Below, piece by piece: positions 10,218 through 19,957 of a stretch of 64,000 nt of DNA. A model generated the notes under the pieces. It had not been told where the DNA came from and ran no database searches. It saw only the letters and a list, made by a program, of their open reading frames with translations. Origin of the DNA: Aricia agestis (Eukaryota; Arthropoda; Insecta; Lepidoptera; Lycaenidae); the NCBI RefSeq assembly GCF_905147365.1, contig NC_056428.1:5858001-5922000 (forward strand), in the 5' to 3' direction. The translations under genes and the position numbers were made by a program. The stretch's first letter is position 1. Every line of letters starts with the position of its first letter.

Positions 10218-10301
10218 ACTTGTCATTTTCCATATAAACCGCGATTGACAATGAAGTGTCAGATATTGTTTATCATGGTTTTATATGGAAAATGACAAGT
10301 T
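10217..10301. repeat. Foldback, 23-bp arms
   Basis: AACTTGTCATTTTCCATATA at left and TATATGGAAAATGACAAGTT at right are exact complements. The loop is about 40 bp. It begins where the F5 Helitron ends. Confidence 0.7.
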
Positions 10302-10352
10302 TTTTACAGGGTGTCAACGACCGCTAGCGACAAGTTAGCCCGAGTGGAGACT

Positions 10353-10412
10353 TTTCGAAAGAAAAGTTTTCTATCTATACTATAGTATAGATAGAAAACT
10401 TTTCTTTCGAAA
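10353..10412. repeat. Perfect 60-bp palindrome
   Basis: The left arm TTTCGAAAGAAAAGTTTTCT plus ATCTATAC is an exact complement of the right arm, with a self-complementary TATA at the centre and no loop. No mismatch was seen over 60 bp. It could extrude a cruciform or mark a foldback element. Confidence 0.85.
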
Positions 10413-10840
10413 CTTCTGAACTGATTTTAATGAAAGGCACAAATATAAGATATATTATAATACATTGCGATTACTTTAGGGGATATAAGTGGTAAAGCTG
10501 CTTCACAGTGATCTCCATCTTCACGATCTCCATACAGGGGGCTCATACACACCCTATGCACTATTAACATGTTTTTTTCGTTACACCCAGTATAGCTGTA
10601 TCCTTATCCCTACTCTGTTGATATTATTTTATTATACAGATGAAACAACGAAAACAGTATTTTCCACGTGATGAACATCTGTGTGTTGTAATATTTAGCG
10701 TTTTCTGTACGTTATTTCGATTGTTTATCAGTTCCTAAGTTACGTGTGTAGCCTTTTAACAGATTGAGGAAAGAATAGAGTTGTCATGTTTAAAGGTGAC
10801 GCCGCGTTAAAGTAAACCGTGTTGGATATGTTTTAGGTTG

Positions 10841-10883
10841 CTTGTTTTCTATGAGGCCGGGCCGGCCTTTCATAGAAAACAAG
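10841..10883. repeat. Palindrome with GGCCGG core
   Basis: Left CTTGTTTTCTATGAGGCCGG (10841-10860) is complemented by the right GCCGGCCTTTCATAGAAAACAAG segment with a one-base offset. This is the third hairpin within 700 bp. Confidence 0.7.
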
Positions 10884-11858
10884 TAATGGAACAGAAAAAA
10901 TGGAAAGGGCGTAAACGACAAAATCGTTTTTGTCGCGTAATTTAAAAACCATAAATACAGTTTATATAAGCTATCGGCAAATTAAAGTGTATGCTTGAAC
11001 CAATTTATTTATGTACAAATTTTGGAAGCTTAAAATATCACTCTCCTCTGTTGGCAAAATAGGAATCCATTTTTTACAGAGGTCTTTTTGATTGATTATT
11101 CTGTGTTGATACTGACAATGAACTTTAATTTCTTAGCTTAGTCATTGCTGAGAAAGATCGATATCGCTACAGCCAAATTAAAAAAAAAATCGTTATATTT
11201 TGACTACCATTCCTATATTAGCTGATTTCTCTGCCTCAAAACGACTGGAGAGATGAAATCTCAATAGCTTTTGTTGAACTTCAAAACAATTTTACTAATT
11301 GAATTGATGATTTTATAACACAACTAACCATCGGAAATGGGTCGAACGTTCCTAGAAGAAAATATTGAGAGGATGTGGTTTTATAGAACCAAAGCAACAG
11401 AACACTTGCCGTCACTTCTGACTCTTTTTTTTGTCCTACCTCCACTTATACTTCTAACCTTACATTTTTATACTTTCTTTCCTTTTTGGAACGAAGTTCC
11501 TTATCGCGCGTTCGGCGTAAAAGAGGCTAGACAGAACGATATTTGACCTCGACACTTTTTTATTAATACCTGCATGGTAGGGGCAGAGGGCATTGATAGT
11601 ATTCCTGGGCGTCAATAGATGGCACTTTTTAAGTATTTTTTGAGCTAATAATATGTATACTTACAGATTTTTTGAACTTAAGAAATAACTTTGTTCCATT
11701 CGGGTGACACCTCTCAAGTTTTGTTAAAATATAAATTATACAAAACGAATATGGTACCTTCTCTTTTTTTATTCCGCAAAAAAATACTTTTTAATCCTAT
11801 AAAGCTCTATTATATTTTGCGCGAACTGTTTTCATATAATATTTTAGAGCTCAACCAC
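10884..11858. other. No gene seen
   Basis: AT-rich. Two short plus-strand frames (11337-11546, 11691-11876) are hydrophobic only because of T-rich composition. They have no start context or domain. Confidence 0.45.
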
Positions 11859-12195
11859 TTTTTTTTTATGAAATAAGGGGGCAAACGAGCAAACGGGTCA
11901 CCTGATGAAAAGCAACATCCGTCGCCCATGGACACTCGCAGCATCAGAAGAGCTGCAAGTGCGTTGCCGGCCTTTTAAGAGGGAAATTGCAAGTGCGTTG
12001 CCGGCCTTTTAAGAGGGAAATGGGGTAATAGGGAAGGGAAGGGAAGGGAATAGGTTAGGGGATTGGGCCTCCGGTAAACTCACTCACTCGGCGAAACACA
12101 GCGCAAGCGCTGTTTCACGCCGGTTTTCTGTGAGAACGTGGTATTTCTCCGGTCGAGCCGGCCCATTCGTGCCGAAGCATGGCTCTCCCACGTAT
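11859..12195 (-). mobile_element. SINE-A with internal 34-bp duplication
   Basis: A complete-looking copy from the poly-T tail complement at 11859 to the head ATACGTGGGAGAGCC complement at 12195. The segment TGCAAGTGCGTTGCCGGCC... occurs twice in tandem (11953-11986 and 11987-12020), which other copies lack. Confidence 0.8.
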
Positions 12196-12524
12196 AAAGT
12201 ATTATTTCCTCAGTTCCTAGTATGTCATGTCTTTGGGAGTATAACTCTACGATGTCGCAACACGTTAATTGAACAAGTAGAGTGAAACGGATAATATTCA
12301 ATATTATCTTACCATTACGCATATTTTGAAACACATACACGTTTGTCAATCGATATATTAGGAAACTACTGGAGGCCGTCAACCCGTTGCGGCAAAATTC
12401 GTTTACAATAGAAAATAATATTAGAACTACTTAGCAGTCACAGTAGAGAATAATTTGAATATTAAAATTACTTAGTCGTTTACCCTTTCTTTTAAAGGGA
12501 AGTACTAAGACGGTATTCGAAAGG
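12196..12524. other. No gene seen
   Basis: AT-rich sequence. A minus-strand frame enters from the SINE and is not a gene. Confidence 0.35.
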
Positions 12525-12575
12525 ATGAGGGAAGAAGAGCAAACGGATCACCTGATGGGAAATGACTACCGTCAC

Positions 12576-12970
12576 AAAAGACACCCGCAATGTGCCCGCA
12601 ATATTAGAAAAGTTAAAACTTGCAAGTGCTTTGTTTGCCGGCCTTTCATGCGCTACCTTCTTGAAAAGTATATTATGTCATTAGGCAAAGGACACCCGCA
12701 ATATTAGAAAAGTTAAAACTTGCAAGTGCTTTGTTTGCCGGCCTTTCATGCACTACCTTCTTGAAAAGTATATGTCATTAGGCAAAAGACACCCGCAATA
12801 TTAGAAAAGTTAAAACTTGCAAGTGCTTTGTTTGCCGGCCTTTCATGCGCTACCTTCTTGAAAAGTATATGTCATTAGGCAAAAGACACCCGCAATATTA
12901 GAAAAGTTAAAATTTGCAAGTGTTTTGCCGGCCTCTCATGCGCTACCTTCTTAAAAAGTATATGTCATTA
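12576..12970. repeat. Four-copy ~97-bp tandem repeat from a SINE-A tail
   Basis: Units start near 12576, 12687, 12784 and 12881; two are exactly 97 bp. Each holds GACACCCGCAATATTAG, TTGCAAGTGCTTTG, GCCGGCCTTTCATGC and TATGTCATTAGGC. The leader at 12525-12575 (GAGCAAACGGATCACCTGAT) is the conserved SINE-A tail, so part of a retroelement has been amplified locally. The last unit is the most diverged. The frame at 12525-12707 is a by-product. Confidence 0.8.
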
Positions 12971-13668
12971 GTCATTACTCATTTAACCAACCTATTGAAA
13001 CTTCACAAATTCAGGTGCTGTTGATCAATGTAACATCCCTTCTAACATAGATCATCAACATCATTACACTTCTTAGCTTCGTCGTAGTCGGCTAAACACT
13101 GTATTGGTTAGATAACTACAACGAGATCAAAGGGTCAACAACTGGTTTGTTTACGTTATAGAGGTCAATAGTAGGTGTGTACACAATCAGGCCATAGTAT
13201 AAATGGTATAAAGTAGTCCATCTTCCTAGTAAACTGCCCTAAGCATACGCTAGGAGTTAGGACACGACATACGGCATACCTTATCAGTTTGACTTTAGAT
13301 AATTTTAGAGGAGGTATGGCTCTTAGTCATGATACACAAGTTTTCGACAGCGAAGTTCGAAAAAAAATTTTTTTGACATTCAAAAGGCATCGCAATCGAT
13401 AATCGACTAGTTAAAGAACTTTTGAATTAGTTGTAGTATTGAACGTTTTGAGCGACTTAAATATTCAATTAAAAAGGTAGACGTGTGATTGAATAGCGTT
13501 GTTCAGTCAAAGGGCTAGCTGTTTGATTGAACGGCTATTTAAACCAGTTGGCTGCGACAGATACATTGATGTCATATTGATAATTGATTGATGTGTCAAA
13601 TCCCACACATTTTTGATTTCGAGAATTATTGCCGTCGAAATTGTCAAATGCGCAGATAGTTCGCATTA
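12971..13668. other. No gene seen
   Basis: Unique-looking. Two TATA-like strings (near 13198 and 13537) occur, but nothing downstream looks like an exon. Confidence 0.4.
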
Positions 13669-13857
13669 GCTATGTCCACACTATGCAATTTCATCTTCAA
13701 TTTTCGTCATCATCTTTTTATTCAACTTTCGTTTGGCATATTCAATAATTGAATGCGTCAAAATCCGCCCGCGTTGGAAAGAAAAGTGCCATAGCGTCGC
13801 GGGCAAGTTATAACGCATGCCCTTGATGAACAAAAAAAGGCGCAGTGTAGACAAAGC
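13669..13857. mobile_element. TA-flanked MITE, copy 1
   Basis: Termini GCTATGTCCACACTATGC and GCGCAGTGTAGACAAAGC are inverted, and TA flanks both ends. It is nearly identical to 63383-63594 apart from a roughly 25-bp stretch missing here. TA duplication suggests a Tc1/mariner-type mover. Confidence 0.75.
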
Positions 13858-14227
13858 TAATGGCCATTTCAAACTATAGGATCAAAACAATGTATCAAGT
13901 TGCGTGCTTTTTTCGAGAATACAACTGAGTTACACTATTGTACATTGCCGGTATTGTGATCAGGTGATGTTGGCTGTTATAGGTCAGTTTACATCCCGCG
14001 CTAACCGTTAGCCCGACCGTTTGAGGCAAATAAAAAATGACGCGTGGTACAAGCTACAATATTAGGTATATTTCAGAACAAATGAAAATTTTATGATTTA
14101 ATTCATTCAATTATTTACTTAGGCATATTGCTGGTTGAATATAATGTATCATGTTTATTTTATCAATCTGTTGTGAGTTTAATGAGTTTTCTATACTAAT
14201 CTACACTTATTACTAAAATGATTTTAT

Positions 14228-14404
14228 AAAGCGGAAGAGTTTGTTTGTTTGTTAGTTTGAACGCGCTAATCTCACGAACTACTGAAGCAATTTCAATGTT
14301 ATTTGGCACATATAAGAAGTCGACCACGTGAAGGATCATAGGCTTTTTTTGTGGACTAATTTGTCTGTAAAATATCTAATTTACGCGAGCGAAGCCGCGC
14401 GGAA
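14228..14404 (+). mobile_element. Helitron-like F5, compact copy
   Basis: Runs from TTTATAAAGCGGAAGAG, GTTTGTTTGTTTG and GCGCTAATCTCACG to a CGAGCGAAGCCGCGCGG hairpin. The terminal CTAG is lost. It lacks the extra middle block of 9866-10217. Confidence 0.55.
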
Positions 14405-15186
14405 ACTCAGTGAATTATAATGCTTCTGCACCATAATTGGATATCGTCTCACGTCTGCTTAGTATGTAATACATATATAATAATAAATAACAATAATAAT
14501 ATTTTGCTTAGCGATCAAAAAGCCAATCGTGCTTTTCAGTGACCCTTCGAAGTACGTTCCTAAGGCTGCACAACGTTCTAGAAGCATTTTTTTTAAATCG
14601 CTATCAGCTTATGACTTGATGACGAAGTCTAAGTGACAGGCTTCTGTCCTTAATTATGTAAGAACTAGTCGGGAGTGGAGCAATGACTTCATTTGTGCCA
14701 CATTGGCCATTATGTTGGTCATGTTGGCGGACCTGTCAGGTCTGATGAATCGACCAAAACATCGGCATGATATTTGATTTATTTATTTAAGCCAGAATTT
14801 GTCGTAAAGAGGTGTTTTGGTGCGTGGCCAAAATGATAACTGACACCTTGTCAAGTGACCATTTACAAGTTGGCGGCGTTAATTGACATTTTACAAAATT
14901 TCATGTAAGTATAGACTTATAATTAGAGACAGTATTGCGAGGTAGTTTTACTGGCACATATATCTCCAGTTAATAAATTCCGTTGACGCAACACATCGGA
15001 GCAGTGTGGATTTACCCTAAGAAACCATACGATCATAATTATTATATGGCTGCAAATCGAAACCAAAAAACGGATAACCAGATTGGAGGAAGAGTTGCAA
15101 AATCCGTTAGCGGCTTTTTAAGGGCATACGCTCCTTTCTTAATGATTACGAAAGGATGCCTAGACTTTAAAATCGTCTCCTAATTC
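14405..15186. other. No gene seen
   Basis: AT-rich with no repeat structure recognised. The frame at 14983-15183 has no supporting context. Confidence 0.4.
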
Positions 15187-15407
15187 CCATATTAAGCATA
15201 TAAAGGCATTAAAACATATTTTGTCTATCTGTCTGATTTTTGTCTCTTCACATAACACCCAAACACCCAAACAGCTAAAACGAATTTGCTGAGGCTGAGT
15301 ATGGAGTTACTTTGAGTCCCGACGAAGGACATAGGATGCTTGTCATTCCGGAACAATGCACGGTTCCCGCGAGTTTTGGCACAACGGAGTTGCGGGCGTT
15401 CATCTAG
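15187..15407 (+). mobile_element. Helitron-like F1, clean 3' end
   Basis: The 5' part is diverged (CCCATATTAAGC). CTTCACATAACACCC, GAGTCCCGACGAAGGACATA and CGGTTCCCGCGAGTTTTGG follow, then the hairpin ACAACGGAGTTGC and CATCTAG with CTAG at 15404-15407 followed by T. The ATAAACGAG segment before the hairpin is deleted. Confidence 0.75.
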
Positions 15408-15427
15408 TATTATTAATAGGGTGTTAG

Positions 15428-15637
15428 GTTTAACACCGTTATCCTTAAAACTAACAAATAAGCCCGTCAGAATGAACAACTTTTTCTATGAGAACAATGC
15501 TGGGAACTCGAAAAATTTTTGTATGGGTATGAAGACGGATTTTTTGAGTTCCCAGGATTGCAATGCATTGTTCTCATAGAAAAAGTTGTTCATTTTGACA
15601 AGCTCATTTGATGGTTTTAAGGATAACGGTGTTAAAC
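15428..15637. mobile_element. Long foldback (MITE-like)
   Basis: Arms of about 90 bp start GTTTAACACCGTTATCC and end in its complement. Both contain AACAACTTTTTCTATGAGAA in opposite orientation, so similar frames appear on both strands. It lies 20 bp from a Helitron 3' end. No target duplication is obvious. Confidence 0.75.
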
Positions 15638-16195
15638 GTACAGCCTGTATACTAGGGAAGGTGAAATGCAATGGTACATAATATGGAACCTACACAATGC
15701 ATAATTCTGTATATTCCGTATAACGGTCTGACGTAACAGGGATAGAAGTACTATGTGTAGTTTAACCTACTTGACAAGCGGCGCGTGCTGATGTTTGGTA
15801 AACAATCGCGTTTGCATCTCGTGGCTTGCTACAAGTGTTTATGATTCAAGGTTAGTGCGGAGAAAATTGTGTATGCTAATTATATTTTGTACGTCTGTCT
15901 CTTCAACCGCTGAGACTTTTGAGGAGTATAAATATACACGCAGTGCGCACGCACCTTTTTTTATTTGTTTCGCTCCAAAACACGTATGTAGTGCATAAAC
16001 CATTTACTTACCTGAAAACAAAAAAAAAACATTTGCTAAATAGTGGAAAAAATGCAAGAGATTCAAGCGTAAACAGATCCTTATGAAATCAGTACTATGC
16101 CTTTTTGACATTTAAAGTATCCCCTGAAAATTTTCATGACCAAAAAAAAGTTCCTTCTTTATGGCTGTGACCGCGCCTTTTGTTTGACCACGTAA
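15638..16195. other. No gene seen
   Basis: AT-rich. One plus-strand frame (15795-15998) has no domain or splice context. Confidence 0.4.
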
Positions 16196-16354
16196 GGGTC
16201 AATTCAGACCGCAACGCGACGAGGCGAGGCGCGGCGCGGCATAAATTTGTATGGACTTGACAGATTTCAATTGCGCGTGACGTCTTGCGAATCTGTCAAA
16301 TCCATATAAATTTAGAAATGCATCTACGCGTCGAGTAGCGGTCATAATCAACCC
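16196..16354. mobile_element. MITE with GGGT..GACCGC ends
   Basis: The left GGGTCAATTCAGACCGC matches the complement of the right end (GGGTTGATTATGACCGC), and internal arms TATGGACTTGACAGATT / AATCTGTCAAATCCATA fold together. The GC-rich CGACGAGGCGAGGCGCGG lies inside the left end only. Confidence 0.65.
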
Positions 16355-16894
16355 GCACCACGAACAACTGAACAGATTTTAATGTTTTTTGTGAACATAG
16401 AAGAAGTAAGAACATAGGCTATTTTTATGTAGGAATATGTACGGTATACTTACCCTACCTTACCTTATTTACGAAAGCGAAACATTTACAACTAGTATAA
16501 ACTGATTTACTTCCGAAAGATATTCTTGTCCCAACCATTAACAATACCGACCACGTTCGGTCTCATTTCGCAACTGGCCGCATTTTCCTTTCGTCAATGG
16601 TACATAGACGTTTATATCAAATTGTCTTACATGTGAATATTATGCAACCCGGTATGTGTATGTGAATATATTTCAACTAAAATACTTTGGATAGCCGCAG
16701 CTTGATGAGAGAATAGTCAAAATTAACAGATGAAAAACATAATTATAAAAGTAAAGAAGATGGTCTGGATGAAGGCAAATCCTTTATAAAAGAAAGCTAA
16801 AACAAATGAGTTTTTTTAATAGTTGTATGAAATAGTTGCGCCTACATTCCTAGTCAAGCAGAAACAGTATATTTTTGTGGGATAAAAATCCACA
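16355..16894. other. No gene seen
   Basis: AT-rich unique-looking sequence; nothing recognised. Confidence 0.4.
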
Positions 16895-17191
16895 AATCAC
16901 AATGTTAGATAGCGTACTCCTCCGAAACGGCTTTACTGATTTTAACCAAATTTTATATGCATATACAGTGGGTCTGAGAATCGGCTACTGGGTACTTATT
17001 ATATTGATAAGTGCATTTGTTGAATAAATAATAGTAAATTATTACAACTCGAAACTGACGGCGACCATTGTTTGTGCGACGGGATAGCGATGGACGTTGC
17101 CATGGTGACATACTTATTTAGTCACTTTAATAAAATAATATGGGTGAAATACTTTATATTATGGCAAAGAAACGTTTGCCGGGACAGCTAG
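16895..17191 (+). mobile_element. Helitron-like F3, long copy
   Basis: ACAATGTTAGATAGCG, CTCCTCCGAAACGGC, TTTATATGCATATACAGTGG, GGCGACCATTGTTTGTGCG and GACGTTGCCATGGTGACA are shared with the opposite-strand copy at 24865-25178. The 3' end has hairpin GGCAAA-GAAACG-TTTGCC (17163-17180), GGGACAG and CTAG (17188-17191), then T. Confidence 0.75.
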
Positions 17192-17636
17192 TAAGATAAT
17201 ATAAAAGGTCTATTTTGAGGTATAATATAAATAACAAAGATTGGAGGGCCAAGCCTTAATGATAGTGATTTAGCCAAAGACAATCGTTAACAACCTCCTG
17301 AATAATTCATAGCTTCTTAAGTAGCTATCGAGTTTTTACAGACCCGACTTAATAATATGTAAACTACGAGATTTCTCACGCGACCATGCAAAAATATGAA
17401 ACTGGGTAAAAAGACGAAAAACACGCAATGATTAACGATAAACGTGATACGAAAATACATTTTGTTATTACATTCCTTGTGCCACTCGATTCAGGCAGGT
17501 GGTGGCACTACCGTAGTGCCACTACGTAAATTGGTCGAGCTATGTCAATGCCTGAAACTTAGATCTTTATATTCACAGTAACATTGTCAAACGTCTAACA
17601 AAACTTTTTGTATACCGTTAGTTTTTATGCTTTGTT
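17192..17636. other. No gene seen
   Basis: AT-rich; nothing recognised apart from a short GGTGGTGGCACTACCGTAGTG mirror-like stretch near 17500. Confidence 0.35.
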
Positions 17637-17750
17637 CAAACCTACGCGACCACGCGACTGCGAAGCGGGAGCGTCAATACAAAACACACATTTGACAACT
17701 TGACGCAACTTGACGCTCCCGCTTCGCAGTCGCGTGGTCGCGTAGGTTTG
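17637..17750. mobile_element. Foldback with perfect 41-bp arms
   Basis: The ends CAAACCTACGCGACCACGCG and CGCGTGGTCGCGTAGGTTTG belong to exact 41-bp complementary arms. The 32-bp centre holds TTTGACAACTTGACGC. Arm GC content is much higher than the surroundings. Exact arms imply recent insertion or gene conversion. Confidence 0.8.
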
Positions 17751-18688
17751 GCCTAAGCCTTATTATTCGTAGTATACCGTATACGCTGGTATTGCCCTTA
17801 GCGTGAAAACATTGTAGTTAAATAATGTAATGCCTTATTGCATTAAACATTGCACTATTTGCTCTCACCACTCTATCTTTATCGATTCAATCTACAGCTG
17901 CAGAAGTCGATTCATTTCCAAATCTCTAACATTATAACCGATCGAGAAAATCGAAACAATAGCCAATAAAGTAACATAATAAATCTAAAAACAAAAGCAA
18001 TAGAAAAATTTACTTTCACCTTTCTTTTAATCAATAAAACTGTAACAACGAAATTATTTCGAAATGTTGATTTCTTCGCAATTGCTTATTTCTTCTAATC
18101 GCTTATTTCTTCTAATAGCGAAGCGATTGTTCGAAATTCAATTAAATTGTGTCTGGAGGCGTACACGTTATGCAAGGCGATGTGGGCCGTGCGCAAGCGC
18201 CGCCAGCGAAATATCAAAATGGGTGCAGGCAATTGATATCACTATTGTTCTAGAAGCAATATGGTTCAGATGAGATAATAAATAAGAAAATAGTGAAACT
18301 TGGAATAGATACTTAGAATACACATAATATTGGTATTTAATTTACTTATTGTGATTCTAAAAGCCACAGAAACCAACTAAACTACAATAGGGAATATAAC
18401 GCTAAGGTGAATGAGTGAGCAAAGGGCGCCACTAGGCACTAGCACATAATATAGAAAATATTCCGACCAAAATCGTCGGATTTCAATATATCCTATTGAG
18501 TAAGATCACACTAATCACTGTAAATGCAAAACTATTATTAGCAACTAACCAACCTGTCTGGAAAGTGATCACTAGCACTGGTAATAGCTATGGTAGTATT
18601 GACAAGTTAATTACCGGATCATATGACTGACAGTGCTTTGTGAGACTAACAAGACGGCTGGATAGCATTTGAATGCATTTGAAAATGC
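17751..18688. other. No gene seen
   Basis: AT-rich with a small direct repeat TTGCTTATTTCTTCTAATCG near 18080-18120. The frame at 18064-18273 begins in this repeat and is not credible. Confidence 0.4.
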
Positions 18689-18808
18689 ATGATAAAATGC
18701 CGGATACGCTATCCACCACTTTTTTGACAGATTCTACATACTCTATCTGTCAAGTTAAGTGGTGGATAGCCTATCCGGCACTTATCAGGAAGTGGTGAAA
18801 CCAGCCCT
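18689..18808. mobile_element. PIF/Harbinger-type MITE, copy 2 (left end lost)
   Basis: The right half matches 4742-4879 (GTGGATAGCCTATCCGGC, ACTTATCAGGAAGTGGTG, CAGCCC, then TTA). The left arm retains GCCGGATACGCTATCCACCA but lacks the outer GGGCCTGTTTCACC. Confidence 0.65.
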
Positions 18809-19846
18809 TAATGGAATTCATAACAGAGAGAATAACCGAAACCACGCAAAATCTAAAAGCCTCAATCGTGGGAAAACCAGACACAATGCTATTCAATTGT
18901 TATCGCGGTCGCCGGTTACCGCTTTGGGCTTGAGGCGATAATATTATATTTGCATTATTCCTATCCTAATATTCATTATCAGGTTAAAATAAAGACTTTT
19001 TTATAAGCAAAGTCTCAATATGTCTCCTATGTTTCCTTTTTACGTGGGTAATATGTCTCCCTTTTTTACGTGGGAAGGGATGTATCTGCATGGCAGTATT
19101 TGTGGTTTGGAGGCTTCCGTTGTACCAGTAGAGGACCGTGGGAATTAACTTATCAGATTTTACAACAGACAAATAGATTTGATATTTTTAAGATAATCAA
19201 GCGGTTGATTACGCTAAAACTGAACGGATACTAGGCAAAAGTATAACGGTTTTGACGTTGCATAAACCTTTAGATTTATTCAATTGCAGTTATTAACACG
19301 ATATACCTCAAGGGACATCATCATGGTCCAATATTGATTTTGTATAATTAATATTCTACCTACTATATAAATATAAGTACAAAGTTATTATAAATAATAT
19401 AACCTCGTATACAGTGTTATCTATCAACACTAATGAAACTTACTTATTAAGGTTTCTTTAGTTTTTATTATTCGTAGGTTTTTTTGACGATTTGGCCGAT
19501 TTTAATTAAATATGTAGTCTAATCTATAACTGGGCCAAAGACAGAGAAATGTCAGATTTTATCCAAGGAAAATGATAAATTGTATAAGATAAACGAGTAA
19601 ATCATATTGGAATTTCAAAGAAAACCAAAAGCGATTCACGTAATAAATTAGCGAACAACTCTCAGCAATGTTAAACAAAATTAAAGGCATTTATTTACAA
19701 TTAGTTAATTTTTACGCCTGTTAATCTTGTAATTGGATAAACAGTTTTTTTCACTTAATTATATTCGAGTACAAAACGCGATTAGGCGTCATGCAATGAG
19801 CAAATGTAAGTACGGTCTACTATAATTATGTAATGTTATTCTTATA
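18809..19846. other. No gene seen
   Basis: AT-rich; a repeated TTTTTACGTGGG occurs twice near 19040-19070. Nothing else recognised. Confidence 0.4.
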
Positions 19847-19957
19847 TCTTTAAACGAGCAATTCTTGTATATATATATATATACAAGAATTGCTCGTATA
19901 TTTTTAGAAAATGTCATTTTCATCGAATACCGAGCAAAAGCTCGGTGAAATAGCTAG
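19847..19957 (+). mobile_element. Helitron-like F2, short complete copy
   Basis: Starts TCTTTAAACGAGCAATTC after an A. It has a (TA)n tract at about 19866-19880 followed by the mirrored ATACAAGAATTGCTCG, then TTTTTAGAAAATGTCATTTT, hairpin ACCGAGC-AAAA-GCTCGGT and CTAG (19954-19957) before T. The A/T flank is the expected Helitron target. The interior is much shorter than the two half-copies imply. Confidence 0.8.

Noticed and set aside
13195..13560. TATA-box-like strings as a promoter
   Set aside because: AT-rich DNA gives such strings by chance, and no exon follows.
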